Shown: in pieces, positions 1 through 12,305 of the stretch
Numbering within the stretch: position 1 is the first letter of the stretch
How the letters are laid out: the number at the start of each line of letters is the position of its first letter
Assembly (NCBI GenBank): GCA_020055645.1
Contig: CM034549.1
Coordinates: 6,262,001 to 6,326,000 of the forward strand
Direction: 5' to 3'
DNA length: 64,000 bases
Origin: Tomocerus qinae
Lineage: Eukaryota > Arthropoda > Collembola > Entomobryomorpha > Tomoceridae
Notes under the pieces: generated by a model
The model's database searches: none
What the model saw: only the letters and a program-made list of their open reading frames with translations
What the model was told of the DNA's origin: nothing
Made by a program: the position numbers and the translations under genes

Positions 1-570
1 TATGTTAATAAGTTGAATTTTTATCAAAGTTATTGATTATTTTTATCATAATTAGACACTAGGCCACCAGTATTGCTTACATGGGCCATATGGTGTTAAT
101 GTAGGTTTAACGTAGACCTACCTGTTCCTCTGATTCCCTGGAATATCTAATTTTAACAGTAACATTTGCATTGGTATGTTTTAGATGTTTAATTTGCTTT
201 CGCAATACACTTATTTTGTGTGTAGGGTTATTTTTTTAATATTATGCGTATAGTGTGGGAGATAGCTGTGTTTTATAAGGAGACTGTAGACCATAGGCGA
301 GGGAGAACATTGGAACAACAACAATGAAAACCGGATTTGAGTTGAGGTAGCTATGTTGTTAAAGTAGCATCATGAAATGACCTGTGTGAATGTCAATCTT
401 TTTCCAGCGGAACTTCCTTGATACTTGCTAAGCATTAATAGTTTGTACTTGGTAATTATCTTTCGCCTGAATGCTATCCTGGATAAACATGTATGATTAT
501 GAAGAATGATATCAGAAATAGAACGAATCTCTTACAGCACAGAAACAGGAAAATAAAATACTAGCTGACC
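1..570. other. AT-rich sequence upstream of the first elongase; no gene seen
   Basis: I see no supportable coding exon. It should contain the promoter and any untranslated exon of the elongase beginning at 571. Around 295-345 there is a repeat remnant with the motifs AACAACAACAATGAAA and CCGGATTTGAGTTGAG. Both recur, inverted, at the edges of the repeat-rich element inside the second elongase gene (9756-9771 and 11318-11345), so this is probably a fragment of that dispersed family. Confidence 0.5.
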
Positions 571-3500
571 ATGGCTCTTCATTTAGATGTAAGTAAATAT
601 TATTATATGTTATATTTTTCAGTATTTCGTGACAATAGAAAATGTAAAACAAAATTTATATTTATTGATTTTTATTGTATCCATTTTTACTTGGTTTAGA
701 ATATTTTGGCTAAGCTCAAATTAACAATTTTACCAACTGGAAATCAGAATAATTTTACATGCTTGGCAACTCGGCCAGTTCCGTTCTTTCACTGATTTTA
801 ACCTTTGGTATGCAAAAGTTGGTTTGGGGTTGATAAGCATTGAAAGGTGGGAATATAATAACGAAATATAAAACAAAATCTAAAAACGGGTATATTTTGG
901 CGAAGCGTACACAAATTTTTCAGATTTTAGCAACAGTAAACTAGTAAATAAATGCTAATGAAAATCTAAAATCACTTTGATCCTAATCTCCTCAAATTTG
1001 CGTCTTAACGTCTCATTTACTGAAATTTGCGATTAGCTAGAATTTGTCCAAGAATGTGGTACATGCTTTAAAAAATATGACAAATTATTGTTCAACTCGG
1101 GGGATGTGTTATCAAAATGTTCTGCTGATCGACTAGTCAAAGCAGACGGTTCTAACCTAAGTAACCTATATAGCTGTATGTGTGGCTGAGTGAGTTTATG
1201 GGTTTATGGTCACAATAACTTTCGAACGGATTGAGATAACTCAATAACATTTTCTTCGATGAATGGCGTAAATATGACCTTTGACCTTGGAGTAATTAAT
1301 TTTTTTCTTCGTCTTCAATGGATTGTTGGAAGCCTAAAAAAGCCACAACCATAGACAGTTAGATAGTTTTACAAAACCCTAGACAGTTTTACAAACATTT
1401 AAAAAATATGTTTTTCCGCTGCTTTAGTACAACGTTTACCACAGTTTATTTTGATTATCTTTATACAGAAAGAATTGGAGAATGTGATCGTCGAACCAAC
1501 ATTTCGGTTATCCAGGGATATCTCATTTGGCGAAACGGTGAAATGGATGGAAAGGAATTGGTCACTTTCTGTTTATGCAGTTTTTGTATATTTGACATTT
1601 ATTTACTTCGGTCAGAGGATTATGAAGAATAGAAAAGCCTTCGACCTTCAAAACGCACTCGTCATATGGAATTTTGCACTGGCCGCATTTTCCATCAACG
1701 CGTCACTAATCCATCTTCCAGAATTAAGGATTTTATTGTCCAACGGCGGATGGCATAACTCCGTGTGTCACTGGTTGTAAGTCTCAGTGTTTCAGTTTTA
1801 AATCCATATTTTTAATTTTAAGGTTGCTCATCACACCTGCACACAGTGTACAAAATTTACCACTTTTTAGGCTTTTTTACCATCACAGTGGTAAAAATGC
1901 ACTTAATGGTAAAAATGCATTTAATGGTAAAAATGGTAAATATTAGCGATTGATTAGACAGATTAGTACAAATACACTAGACATCCTAAAATATACGTTT
2001 TAAAACTTTATTTTCTATGAAACATTTCCAATGAGCCCCTTAATTAATTAAATTAATCTTATTCATTTGATTGTACACCGAATGTTATAAAAAATGTTAC
2101 CAAAACCAAGATTCCATTTGGTTTCACCCACTTAAAATTGAGATGAACGTGTCAATTTATTTGCAATTAATTTCTCAATCGGCAAGGGTTGTTAGTGCTC
2201 TCCTTTTTAGAATCATACTCTGTTTGCTAAACACTTAATATTACATAGCGCCTTAAGCAACTAAATTGGGCGTACAGGTCTGTCTAGTGGTCTAAACAGC
2301 CGCTTCTCAGGCTGAGGTCTGGAGTTCGAATCTCTGGAGCGCCTCAGGTCTAAAAGGTAGTAGTCTGGAGCTGGGAGAAGCTGTCATTGCCGTATATTCG
2401 TTATTAGCATTGATTTGCCTATCTTAGTGACAATATGATTATCTATCAATGCCCTGTCTGGAGTGTATGGATTGTTCTGTTGGTCTGTATACGTGCTACG
2501 AGTTCTACCTAGCACAAGTCTGGACAATGGGATGCACATGAGGTGATAAGGTGGATTGAAGTAGACTGCTATAAGTGATTTGCCAGTGGTCACTGGCGGT
2601 CGGCTTACATGTTCCGGTCCCTCTCTGACTGCCCACCAGATCGAGTTGCGGGACAGTGTTGAGTCGTTCCGTCTCATGGTTCAGTACTCTTCACTAAGTC
2701 TCTTCGTGTAAGTCTGTACACTTAGTAAAGTTGTTCCGGGAGCCACTGCAAGTAAGCCCTCGCGGCTTGAGCGGTAGCATAGCTCTACTAATCAATAGTA
2801 GTAGCTGTGCTCTCCCCCTAACACACACATAAGCAACTAAATTAATCATATTTATTTGATTGTACCCCAAAAGTTATAAAAAATGAAGAAGTATTTGGTA
2901 TCGCCCATTTAAAATTATATGCTAATTGAATTGCAATTAATTTCTCAATCGGCAAGGCAAGGGTTGTTGCGCATTGGTTGAATACTACTCTATTTCATGA
3001 ACACTTACCAATTTGTGACAACAACGATCATCTGCTAAGCCATTTCATACTTTGGCACCGAATTTTATTCAAAATTGAAACACGAAATTTAAATGAAACT
3101 ATTTTTTACCATTTATACCATTAAAAACCACTTACCACTACATTTTAGGCAGTGGTATTTAACGTTAAATACCATTAAAAACCACTTACCAGTGGTAAGT
3201 GGTAAATGGTATTTTGTACACTGCCTGCACAGCAACCGCATGTGCCTATCTAAATGCGTGTTAAAAAATGCTTTACATCAAGCTTTATTCCTCCCGAAGA
3301 TTACGGCCGATCAATGGGACTTACATTTTTGAAATCCTGGACAATCGAGGAACACAGGAGGGCGGATGGACTTTTGATATTATTGCTTTAAATGCTTTTT
3401 AAAAAATCGAATTCCAAAAAAAGTGAATCAGTTTTAGTTTTTATACAATGTTGATTTTTTTGCACCATTTAAAGTAATAATATCAAAAGTCCATCCGCCC

Positions 3501-4707
3501 TCCTGTGTTCCTCGATTGTCCAGAATTCCAAAAATGTAAGTCTCATAAAAATCGGCCCTAATCTTCGGGAGGAATAAAGCTTGATGTAAAGCATTTTTTA
3601 ACACGCATTTAGATAGGCACATGCGGTTGCTATGCAGGCGTGATGAGCAACCTTAATAGTTTGGTACAGGTAATGTTTTAGGTTTAGAAATTTTAAATTA
3701 CTTAATGATTTAATCACCAATATTAATAATGATCAATTGGGATTTTTTCTAGAAATGGCACAAGCGAAGAGTCGAAATATTTGTTTTGGGTTTTCGTACT
3801 ATCAAAGATGGTTGAGCTGTTTGACACTGTATTTATCATTCTGAGGAAAAAGCAATTGTCATTTCTTCATTGGTAATTTCTGCCTATTTTCAACTTTTCA
3901 TCTTCCGAATTCCAATTTAAATTGACTAGTAAAATATAAGTAGTAGATGAAAGGGTTAATTTGAACGGAAAAATTCACTGTACAACATTATTTTGAAATT
4001 GTATATTAATCTTTTATTTATCTTCTTTATTTTCAACCATTAGAATTAGAATCTAAAATAGTTAGCAACCATTAAAGCTTTCCCTATATAATTTTGAACT
4101 GTGAATAATTTATTTCTATTTTCAAAACTTAAATAACTTTATTATGGGAAACAATAAAATCCTATGCATTATTTTCAATGGTAAATGTATTGTATTAAAT
4201 TATTTATTTACGAGTTAAAAAATGATTTTAAGCAGTTTTGTTTATTTTTTTAAAATTATTTTGAGCAGTTCTTTCTTATTTTAAAATTGGGATTGTTTTT
4301 TATCAATTGTATTATTATTATTTTGTAGGTATCATCACGCATCTGTGCTTCTGTATTGTTGGTATACATACAGCCAACAAAGTTCAGCAGCCCCTTGGTA
4401 TGTGATCATGAATTATTTCGTTCATTCTATCATGTACAGTTATTACGGACTTCGTGCCATGAAAATCAAAATTCCGAAGACTGTAGCAATGACTATCACA
4501 ACTCTCCAGTTGGTCCAGATGGTCCTCGGTCTGGCAGTCAACATCTATGCATATCAAATGATAACAAACAACATTGAGTGCGGAACCCCCCTTCAGAATA
4601 TTCAAATCAGTCTCGCCATGTACGCCTCTTATTTTGCATTATTCATTCAATTTTTCTACAAATCTTATTTTACAAGTCACCGAATTGCAAAAACCAACAA
4701 AAATTGA
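571..4707 (+). CDS. ELOVL6: ELOVL6-type very-long-chain fatty acid elongase, copy 1
   Basis: This is a 3-ketoacyl-CoA synthase of the ELO family, an ER multi-pass membrane enzyme that condenses malonyl-CoA with a fatty acyl-CoA. Four exons are inferred: 571-588, 1469-1776, 3753-3872, 4329-4707; the phases join to a 274-residue protein (human ELOVL6 is about 265). Visible signatures are SKMVELFDT, the histidine box HWYHH split across exons 3 and 4, MNYFVHSIMYSYYGL and TTLQLVQM, all typical of the family. The ELOVL6 assignment rests on the N-terminal half (KWMERNW, RKAF, WNFALAAFS). The start codon gives only six residues before the first intron, matching the layout of the downstream paralogue. 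Intron 2 holds nested transposons. The neighbour at 8408 is a tandem duplicate. The 18-nt first exon is the least certain part. Confidence 0.88.
1844..3223. mobile_element. Non-autonomous hAT-type element inserted in the foldback arm
   Basis: The ends are inverted copies, CAGTGTACAAAAT at 1844 and the complement ending GTACACTG at 3223. An exact 8-bp duplication CCTGCACA lies at 1836-1843 and 3224-3231. Eight-base target duplications and CAGTG ends are hallmarks of hAT transposons. The interior is rich in ACCACTTACC/GGTAAGTGGT inverted motifs, carries a roughly 200-bp direct repeat (about 2040-2250 and 2835-3020), and hosts a SINE. No transposase is seen. Confidence 0.85.
2268..2829 (+). mobile_element. 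tRNA-derived SINE (family A), nested inside the hAT element
   Basis: A tRNA-like head at 2268-2345 has an A-box-like TAGTGGTCTAAACAGC and a B-box GGAGTTCGAATCTC, a GGCG...CGCC pairing at its ends, and is followed by an unrelated body and an ACACACACA tail. The insertion is flanked by an exact 14-bp duplication, TAAGCAACTAAATT, at 2254-2267 and 2830-2843, which is the signature of LINE-driven retroposition. The head most resembles a class II (Leu/Ser-like) or Glu tRNA; I cannot decide which. Confidence 0.85.
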
Positions 4708-7700
4708 GGAATTAATAATCAATTTTCTACAATTTATACAAATAGTTTTTAGAATTTTATCGGTAGATATTAATTATTTAGTGGGTGCATATAAATTTTA
4801 ATTAATGGGTCGAAAACGGGATGTAGTAGTGCAAACAATTAATTTGTTTTTTAGTATTGTAAATAAACAACGTAGGTAGTATGTTAAATTGCTAAAATGT
4901 ACTATAGTTTTTTAAAACATGTGATATTTAAAAAATCTGCTTTTAATTTTTGGCCTTTTCTATTTGTCAAAAAGTCAAAATAAAATGTTATCTAATTTCT
5001 GAATTGAATAAAAAGCGAGAGTATAACGAACACTTCAAAAACTAATAAATAATTGTTACGTAAACTACTTTCAGGATTTGAGTACATTCGAATGCCTTGT
5101 ATTTAACACCTTTTTGCGTTTTTTAGGCCACCGGTTAGATCGTATGACTAATATTATTATAACGACATGACGTTCATTGTTTTTGTTGAGAAAATTATCG
5201 TCGCTTCCGTTAATTAAAAACGGCGCTTAGAAGAAAACAATAAACGCGTTATTATGTTCAATGTAATTACCAAATAATGGTAGAGATGTTGGTGCTCCAT
5301 AGTGTCAGAGTCAGGATGTCTCGTCATCGTCATTTAATCAGAAATAGTTGATCATGTCTCATCGTCTTTTTATTAGGTATTTACACTTTATCCTTCTCCT
5401 TCAGTTTACATTTCGATAGAGAATTGAAATGAACTGAATTGAAACGAAGAAATGTAACTTTTTTAAGTCACTAACTTCTTCCAACGAGTTTCAACTTCCA
5501 CATAATTTTGTCTAAGATTCTTTTGTCCAATTACATTTACCAAGAAATATTTAAGTATCAAACAATTTCAAACGAATTTATGTTAGGATTTTACTTCATT
5601 TTTGTTCTTGTGGGCTGAATTGACTTGTGAGTTGACTTTTAATGACTCTATTACTCGTGAACGATTGTTGCAGCCCCGTCATCATCTGCATCCTGTGTGA
5701 ATGGAAAATCCATAGTATTTATTTATAAGCTATGATTGTAATTCAATGCCTGTGAGGAGTCATAGACATAATCAGCAGAATTGTTGAGAGAGCATTGCAG
5801 TTCATTAGCTATAGATAAAATCCTGCAATTAGTAAACCATTTTTGTAATTTATGCTGAATAATTAATGTACACTTTTTCCTGAGTAACAGAAAAATGTTG
5901 TACTGGCGGAAACCGATTCGTGATTTTGTAATAAGATTTGATCTTAGTACATTTTTAACATTTCCTTGTTTCAACTTTCCTCTTTTGTAACGACATTATC
6001 ATAATAATTATCTGAGTAGGGTACCGAGTACCGGTATAAAGAATCAAACCGACGTAGGAAAACATTATTATTATTACCTACACGGGATGCAGTTTACACG
6101 TTTTGACGTTCTACCACATCCAGCTGCAGCATCTGGCATCTGAAATCTGTGTGCTAACAGCTAAAATAATACACACATTATAAAAATGAACATTAAGATT
6201 CTCTCTATTCTCATACTTTTTCACTTTGCAACAAAATGAGATGATGCTTAAAACAATCAACATTAGAATGTTAAAGAATTTTCAAAAAACGATAAAATAT
6301 TTTTATGGACACCCATTTTAAAAATTAAAAATCAAGAAGACAAAGCCAAATTCCTTTTTTCTTAAGTAAAACGGCGAGTGGAGACATAGAGTAATAAGAT
6401 TTTCAGTTTCGGAATCTATCACGATTTTTAAGACGCGTATGATTCCACAAACGTCCTTGCATGGCTGCACTGGCACCATGTAAGTCTAATTTAATTACAC
6501 TGTATATTGTACTAACATAATAGTTGAGAGGAGTAGAGTAGTATACTGATCAACAAATGGAGATAAATAATTTAATGGCTTTTACGAATACCATTGAAAC
6601 GATAATATGCACGTGCAGTCATATTGCATTAATAAAATTAATAATGATTTTTTAAACTTAGTAATAAATTTCCTTAACTTCTGTAAGATTTCCTTATAAA
6701 GTTGTATGGTGTTAAAATATATAAATAATCTTGTTTTTATACGTATATCGGTATATCGTAATGATTTGAATTGCATCTACATGTAGATATTGAGTTAACA
6801 TGCAGTAACACCAACACACTTCACTTGCGACTTCAGAACATCGGATGGAAGTGAGCTGGACTGATTTCCCTCCAACCGGTGTAAAAAGACGTTGCTTATG
6901 AGGAAAATGTGCGTGTTGCTTTGTTAATGAACTTGGACTGATAATTGATAACTCATGATAACTAATTATTCCCAACTTAATGATTTTAATGATTTACATC
7001 TTCTGCCTGACTAGAAATAATTTCTAGACTACTATTAACAGCTTTATAAGCTTGTACTGCTTACGTCATTCTTTTTTCTGCTCGAATAAATATGTATATT
7101 GTAGAAATCGTGGAATAATGAGTGATTCTCATAGCTGGGAGAAACCATACAAAGTTTTTGTATTTAGAACGATAATTTACTTTAATTGTTAACGATGGAC
7201 ATGGGAATCTCCTACCTATAATACAATTCCTGGAGGGCTTGTAGAATTCCTCTGCAGACGAATTCATCTTCTATGCTACAATATAATTAATATACATGAC
7301 GTAAATCTACATAATTAGATTTTATATTTGATATTATTGCTATTTTAATCGAGGAAAAAACAATCTAGAAAATCCCATTCAATATTTCTACCTGTCCACA
7401 TGCTGCGTAGTTGCTCCAGTTTACATATGTATCTATTTTAAGTATTATATGCAAATTCTTTCGCTTTTTTAATTATTTGATTTGTAACAACAGACTTGTA
7501 ATTTTTTCTTTTGGCGCCCGGGCGCCTTTTTGGCGGATATAATTCGTATACAATTGAAATGATTTTCGCGGATCTAAAATGATGATGATAAAAGACATCG
7601 AAAAATCCAATTTTATTCCCAACTGGTTTTTAGATATATTTTACATATCACGCAGTCTTTACGAAGAAATCCCCGAAAAAATTTACAGGACCATTTAGAA

Positions 7701-8407
7701 GATAAGCGAATTTATTTCAGAAAAATCAAAAATATTTTCAAAATTAGTTATAACTGAAGAAAAATTTATTTCTCTTAATTATCAAGAAAAGTCATTTGAA
7801 AATTGCAATTTTTAAAAATATAATACAGGAAATAGATTGGAAAATGGTCAAATCTACATTTACAAATATTTCATATCCACCGCACTCACAGCAGGTCATT
7901 ATTTTTTCAGTTCTTAGAGACGGTCACCTGAAAGATATTTATATTTTCACCTTGGAAAACGGTTTAGTAAAAGTACAACACGAAAGGAAGTTACAGGTCT
8001 TGGATTTTAAAATAATGCCTTGAGACGACTTCATTGACAGGGTCTGTCTGTAGTCTTGTGGGTATAACATATTTTTTTTTGCTTTTAATTAGTATCAATG
8101 TAAGAAAAGATTCTCACTGTGGAGCCTGTACCGATCTTTCCGTGCTATTCGTTCTATCCTTCCAGTACAGTAGTGAGCAGTTGCCCTTCCAGCACATGCA
8201 GGTCACTTGTACATGTGTTTCACGTCATGCTCCTTCAGAAACCGTTTCTTATAGTCGTAATTTCCCACTCAACATATCTTCCCCTGTCTCCTCCCATACT
8301 CCCATGAACAACAAAGACTTATTCCGGAATGCCCACGCTATTTCAGTCCAGTTTTCAGTCAGCAACCATCAAGCTTGATAGAAAGGAAAATAAACAATTC
8401 AGATAAT
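4708..8407. other. Intergenic region between the two elongases
   Basis: AT-rich sequence in which I find no convincing exon. Short open frames at 7796-8023 and 8034-8378 show no family resemblance. A perfect GC palindrome GCGCCCGGGCGC lies near 7515, and 6020-6037 contains GTACCGAGTACCGGTA. The last few hundred bases should hold the promoter of the second elongase. Confidence 0.4.
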
Positions 8408-11400
8408 ATGGAGTTCCAGTTTTCAAAGGTAATGTGAAAATATTTTTGCATTTTTAATTTATTAGGACGAACAAGTTTTGCATTTTTAAAGTATAAAAAA
8501 ATCAACAAATCTCGGAATTTAGGGGGGCCCCGTGCCCTCTTTAAATATGTCCATGCGTCAAGTATATATCAATAAAGGATATATCACACATTTTTTGCAT
8601 TTTTAGACAGAATTTTCATTATTTCGATTTTGGGTGAAGTTGGTCCAAGTGCGGAATTTTCAAATTGGCAGAATGTAAACGGTGTTTTAGTAATGAATTA
8701 AATTATGATTTTCAGGAAGCTGAAAATGCATCGCAGCCTTCGCCGCCAATTCTGAATCTGTTCACTGACTACGAAATAAAGGTCAAATTGGATTGGATGG
8801 ACAAGAATTGGACGGTTTGTTTTTACGTTGTGGCTGCATACCTGGCTGTGATTTATGGAGGACAGAAGTACATGAAAAACAGAAAAGCCTTCCAGTTGAC
8901 AAATCCTCTCATTTTATGGAATTTCGCTTTGGCCGTGTTCTCTTTAGGGGGCAGCTACATATTCATGAAAGAATATCTAAATACTTCATCCATGCACGAA
9001 TTTGCCTGCGGCCCGTGGTAAATCTTTCATTCTTTTCTCTAATGTCCAAATAATTTAAAGGAAGTTCTGAGAAAAATGTTTTTGCAAGTCTATTGGATCC
9101 GTTTAAATATTTTCTATCCTAAATTACAATGCAGTCAATGATGTTAATGCACTTCTTATGGCTTATCTTTAATCCCACGCGAACAATTTTTTATTAATGT
9201 ACTTTAATTACTGTAACCTTTGAGATTTTTATCCAATTTCCATTCGCCAGTTAATATAGCAGTAAAATTCTATGTTACATTGTTTGCAATAATAATGACC
9301 GAAAATGAGATTTACAAATATGAAATAGATATTCACTTTCAGATTAATCGTGAATTGTTAGTTCCACTTTCCTTATTCATTTGTTCTAGCCATAATGAAA
9401 CTTGGTGTGCCACAATTACAAGTAATAGAAATTCACATAGGAGATTTTCAACCTTTTTTTAACAACTACAGATGGATCTAATGATCATAGTGGGTTTCAA
9501 TCGAAAAGGAAAATCGCGCGTTATTAAGATATTTGTAGGTAGCTTCTATTATGGATTTTATTTCAGCCAGTTATAATCAGAATCGGACGATTTAGTTTCC
9601 ACATAATCATAATTTTACTCATTTATCTATAAAGTAGGCAATCAACCCTGATTTAAATCTTTAGCCTGCCTGCCTGCGTGACGTTAATCTGACTCCATGA
9701 CGTGAATATCTACAATGCTAATTATCAACACATAATAGTATTACCTTAGAAGTTTTCTCAACTCAAATCCGGTTTTAGCTCGCCTGACGAGCTATATAGA
9801 ATCGCACAGTCTGTCCGTCCGCGCGATGAAATTACACCAAGTTTGTCCCCACGATAACTCCCGAAAGAATTGACAGAATTTGACCAAACTTGGCAAAAAC
9901 GTTGTCTATAGGCTTGTGACGATCCCTATTGATTGTTGACAGAATATGTCAAACGGTTCGCAAATAACAGCCGAAAAAATATGTTATTTAATCTTCGGTG
10001 TTACTGTTAATTGCCATAATGCCGCTTTTATTGAAAACTTGTTGAAATATTTGTAATGGTTGTAAAACACAGACCAAAATAAATCTGTATGCTTGTCAAA
10101 CATGAATTTCTGCTCTTATAATAACTTGGATTAATATAGTATTAATTGCCAAATTATTGGTTAACATATTCAACCTACAAATTGTCCATTTTATTCTGCT
10201 TGCTTTTAATGGGTAATTTTATAGTCGCAATAAACGTTTCTACTTAAAACTGATCCTGTTAGTAGAAATTAAAAATGGTAATACAAACATTTGTGTGTTT
10301 CTAAATAAGACCTTTTAGCTCGCACGATAAGGCAGCTTATTTCAAAAGTAAGAACAATTTTGCGAATTTTTGTTTGTTAAAACTGCTTCCAGCTGTCGAA
10401 AAACGAGAGTACAAAAGATTAAATTGAAAATTTAGATGTGCTTTTGTTTAAAAAAGCATGACGATATCATTTGGTAGACGATATTAATCCATTATTGTAC
10501 ACAGGCGTTTTTAGCTCGCCTCAATAAGGAATTTTGATAGTTAGCATTAATCAATTTTGATTTTCTGTTGATTTTAATAGTCAACATTAATCAATTTTGA
10601 TTTTCTGTTGATTTTGATAGTCAACACTAATCGATTTTGATTTTCTGGTGGTTTTGATAGTCAACATTAATCAATTTTGATTTTCTGTTGATTTTGATAG
10701 TCAACACTAATCAATTTTGATTTTCTGGTGGTTTTGATAGTCAACACTAATAGATTTTGATTTTCTGGTGGTTTTGATAGTCAACACTAATAGATTTTGA
10801 TTTTCTGGTGGTTTTGATAGTCAACACTAATAGATTTTGATTTTCTGTTGATTTTGATAGTCAACACTAATCGATTTTGATTTTCTGGTGATTTTGATTT
10901 TCTGGTGATTTTGATTTTCTGGTGATTTTGATAGTCAACATTAATCAATTATGATTTTCTGTTGATTTTGATAGTCAACACTAATAGATTTTGATTTTAT
11001 GGTGATTTTGAAGGTCAACATTAATTTTTTTATTTTCTGTCGATTTTCATAATCAACGTTTATCTATTTTCCACTCATTTATAATGGAGACTAGAAACCC
11101 TCCTACACCTCAAATTTTAGCCTGACTTTTCATGTTAAAAGGAGGAGTAGGATTGGTTTCTAGTCTCAGTTATTTTTGAGTTGTTAATACTTTGATTTTC
11201 CATTTTTTGATACTCAATGTTAATCAATAAATATCAAAATAAACCGATTTCTATAATTCTAAAGATGTGGGCACGTTCCCCTTTCCTCAGGCGAGCTTAT
11301 GTTACGGCTTGCTGTAGGTTTCATTGTTGTTGCTCCAATATTCTCACTGCCATATTATGGTCTGCAATCTCCTTATATCTACTTTTATTGTTACTCGATA

Positions 11401-12305
11401 ATTATCAGAAGAGGCTGCATCCTAAAACTCCATAAGAAATGACTTTTTTAATCTATTCTCACTGATAACAATTTTTCCCATCAATATATTCTAATTTAAC
11501 AACGTATATGTGTAGGAAATCCAGATCAGTGGAGGCCGTTCACTGGGGATGGCTGTTCAACGCTTCCAAATTTGTGGAGCTTATCGACACAGTATTTCTC
11601 GTTCTTCGGAAAAAGCCAATAATATTCCTTCATTGGTCAGTAAATACAAATACTATTAAATAACTTAAATTCATACTAAAATCTGGCTTAAAAACAAAAA
11701 TGTCTTACTAAAACGTAATTTAATGTAAATTATTAGTAAAAGCGATAATCATTTCCATTTGTGTTGAATAGGTATCATCACGTGTCAGTACTTCTATATT
11801 GCTGGACTACTTATGCTGAGCAAAATTCTACAGCCACTATCTTTGCTTTTATGAATTTTATTGTTCACTCCTTCATGTACAGGTAAAAAAATTTTATCAC
11901 TTGCAAACCAAAAACTGTAATTTAGTTTCCATACAATCTCGATACATAAATTGAAGATTATATAGAAGGCAACGTTTATTTATTTGAATCAGCTGTAAAA
12001 AAATAAATGTGAATTGTTTATTATGTAGCTACTACGGACTGAGTGCAATGAAGATCAAAATCCCGTCGAAGGTGTCGATGACGATCACAAGTCTGCAGTT
12101 GCTCCAGATGCTCGGCGGTCTCGTCCTCATCAGCTACGTACTTACCACCAAAATTCGTGGAGGGGATTGCAGCACTTCTGAAAACAGTCTCTATATGGCA
12201 CTCGGCATGTACGCTTCGTACTTTGCACTCTTTGGAAACTTTTTCTACAAAGCTTATTTCTCAAGCGGGAGTAAACGACGGGTTGCGGCTGCCAAATCGC
12301 AGTAA
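8408..12305 (+). CDS. ELOVL6: ELOVL6-type very-long-chain fatty acid elongase, copy 2
   Basis: Tandem paralogue of the gene at 571, with the same proposed condensing reaction in the ER membrane. Five exons are inferred: 8408-8428, 8716-9017, 11516-11635, 11772-11882, 12029-12305, joining in phase to 276 residues. SKFVELIDT, HWYHH (split at the same codon as in copy 1), MNFIVHSFMYSYYGL and TSLQLLQM are present. Exons 1-3 break at the same positions as copy 1, which shows common descent. An additional intron (11883-12028) interrupts the MY-SYYGL segment that is continuous in copy 1. The C-terminus is basic (SKRRVAAAKSQ). The predicted first exon encodes seven residues. Intron 2 (9018-11515) contains a repeat-rich element with a 40-bp minisatellite. 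Confidence 0.9.
8462..8560. mobile_element. Remnant of the GGGGGGCCC-palindrome MITE family
   Basis: Contains TTTAGGGGGGCCCC followed by a short AT-rich tail, matching the right half of the better-preserved copies at 28326-28507 and 44594-44754. The left end and target duplication are not recognisable, so this is a decayed or truncated copy in intron 1 of the second elongase. Confidence 0.4.
9776..11299. mobile_element. Repeat-rich element bounded by inverted TAGCTCGCCTGA motifs
   Basis: TAGCTCGCCTGA at 9776-9787 is mirrored by TCAGGCGAGCTTA at 11287-11299. Two further direct copies of TTTTAGCTCGC occur at about 10314 and 10510. The left part (9800-9960) includes the dispersed CTGTCCGTCC...CGATAACTCCCGAAAG motif that recurs elsewhere in the window. 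A 40-bp minisatellite fills the middle. No coding frame and no clear target duplication were found, so the class is undetermined. Confidence 0.5.
10543..11060 (+). repeat. 40-bp minisatellite, about 12-13 units
   Basis: The unit carries GATAGTCAACACTAATC followed by GATTTTGATTTTCTGGTG. Units alternate between TAATCAATTTTG, TAATCGATTTTG and TAATAGATTTTG variants. Around 10880-10925 three extra 17-bp copies of the GATTTTCTGGTGATTTT half-unit have expanded on their own. It lies wholly inside an intron of the second elongase. Confidence 0.9.

Larger units (their letters stand above)
1822..3652. mobile_element. TTAA-flanked foldback (MITE-like) element in elongase intron 2
   Basis: The outer ends are inverted copies: GGTTGCTCATCAC at 1822 and GTGATGAGCAACC ending at 3652. 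Exact TTAA sits on each side (1818-1821, 3653-3656), as expected for piggyBac-type TTAA insertion. The two arms are about 190 bp: 3232-3400 pairs with 3460-3630 almost base for base. The left arm is broken after 1843 by a hAT-type element. No transposase reading frame is visible, so it is non-autonomous. The superfamily assignment is inferred from the target site only. Confidence 0.85.

Noticed and set aside
2268-2345. tRNA gene
   Set aside because: tRNA-like A and B boxes are present but the sequence is the head of a 562-bp SINE with a target duplication; the cloverleaf is degraded.
1820-3652. CRISPR-like or satellite array
   Set aside because: The repeats are inverted arms and nested transposons, not regularly spaced direct repeats; the host is a eukaryote.
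7796-8378. Two open frames between the elongases
   Set aside because: No recognisable motif, no paralogue in the window, and AT-rich codon use typical of noncoding DNA here.
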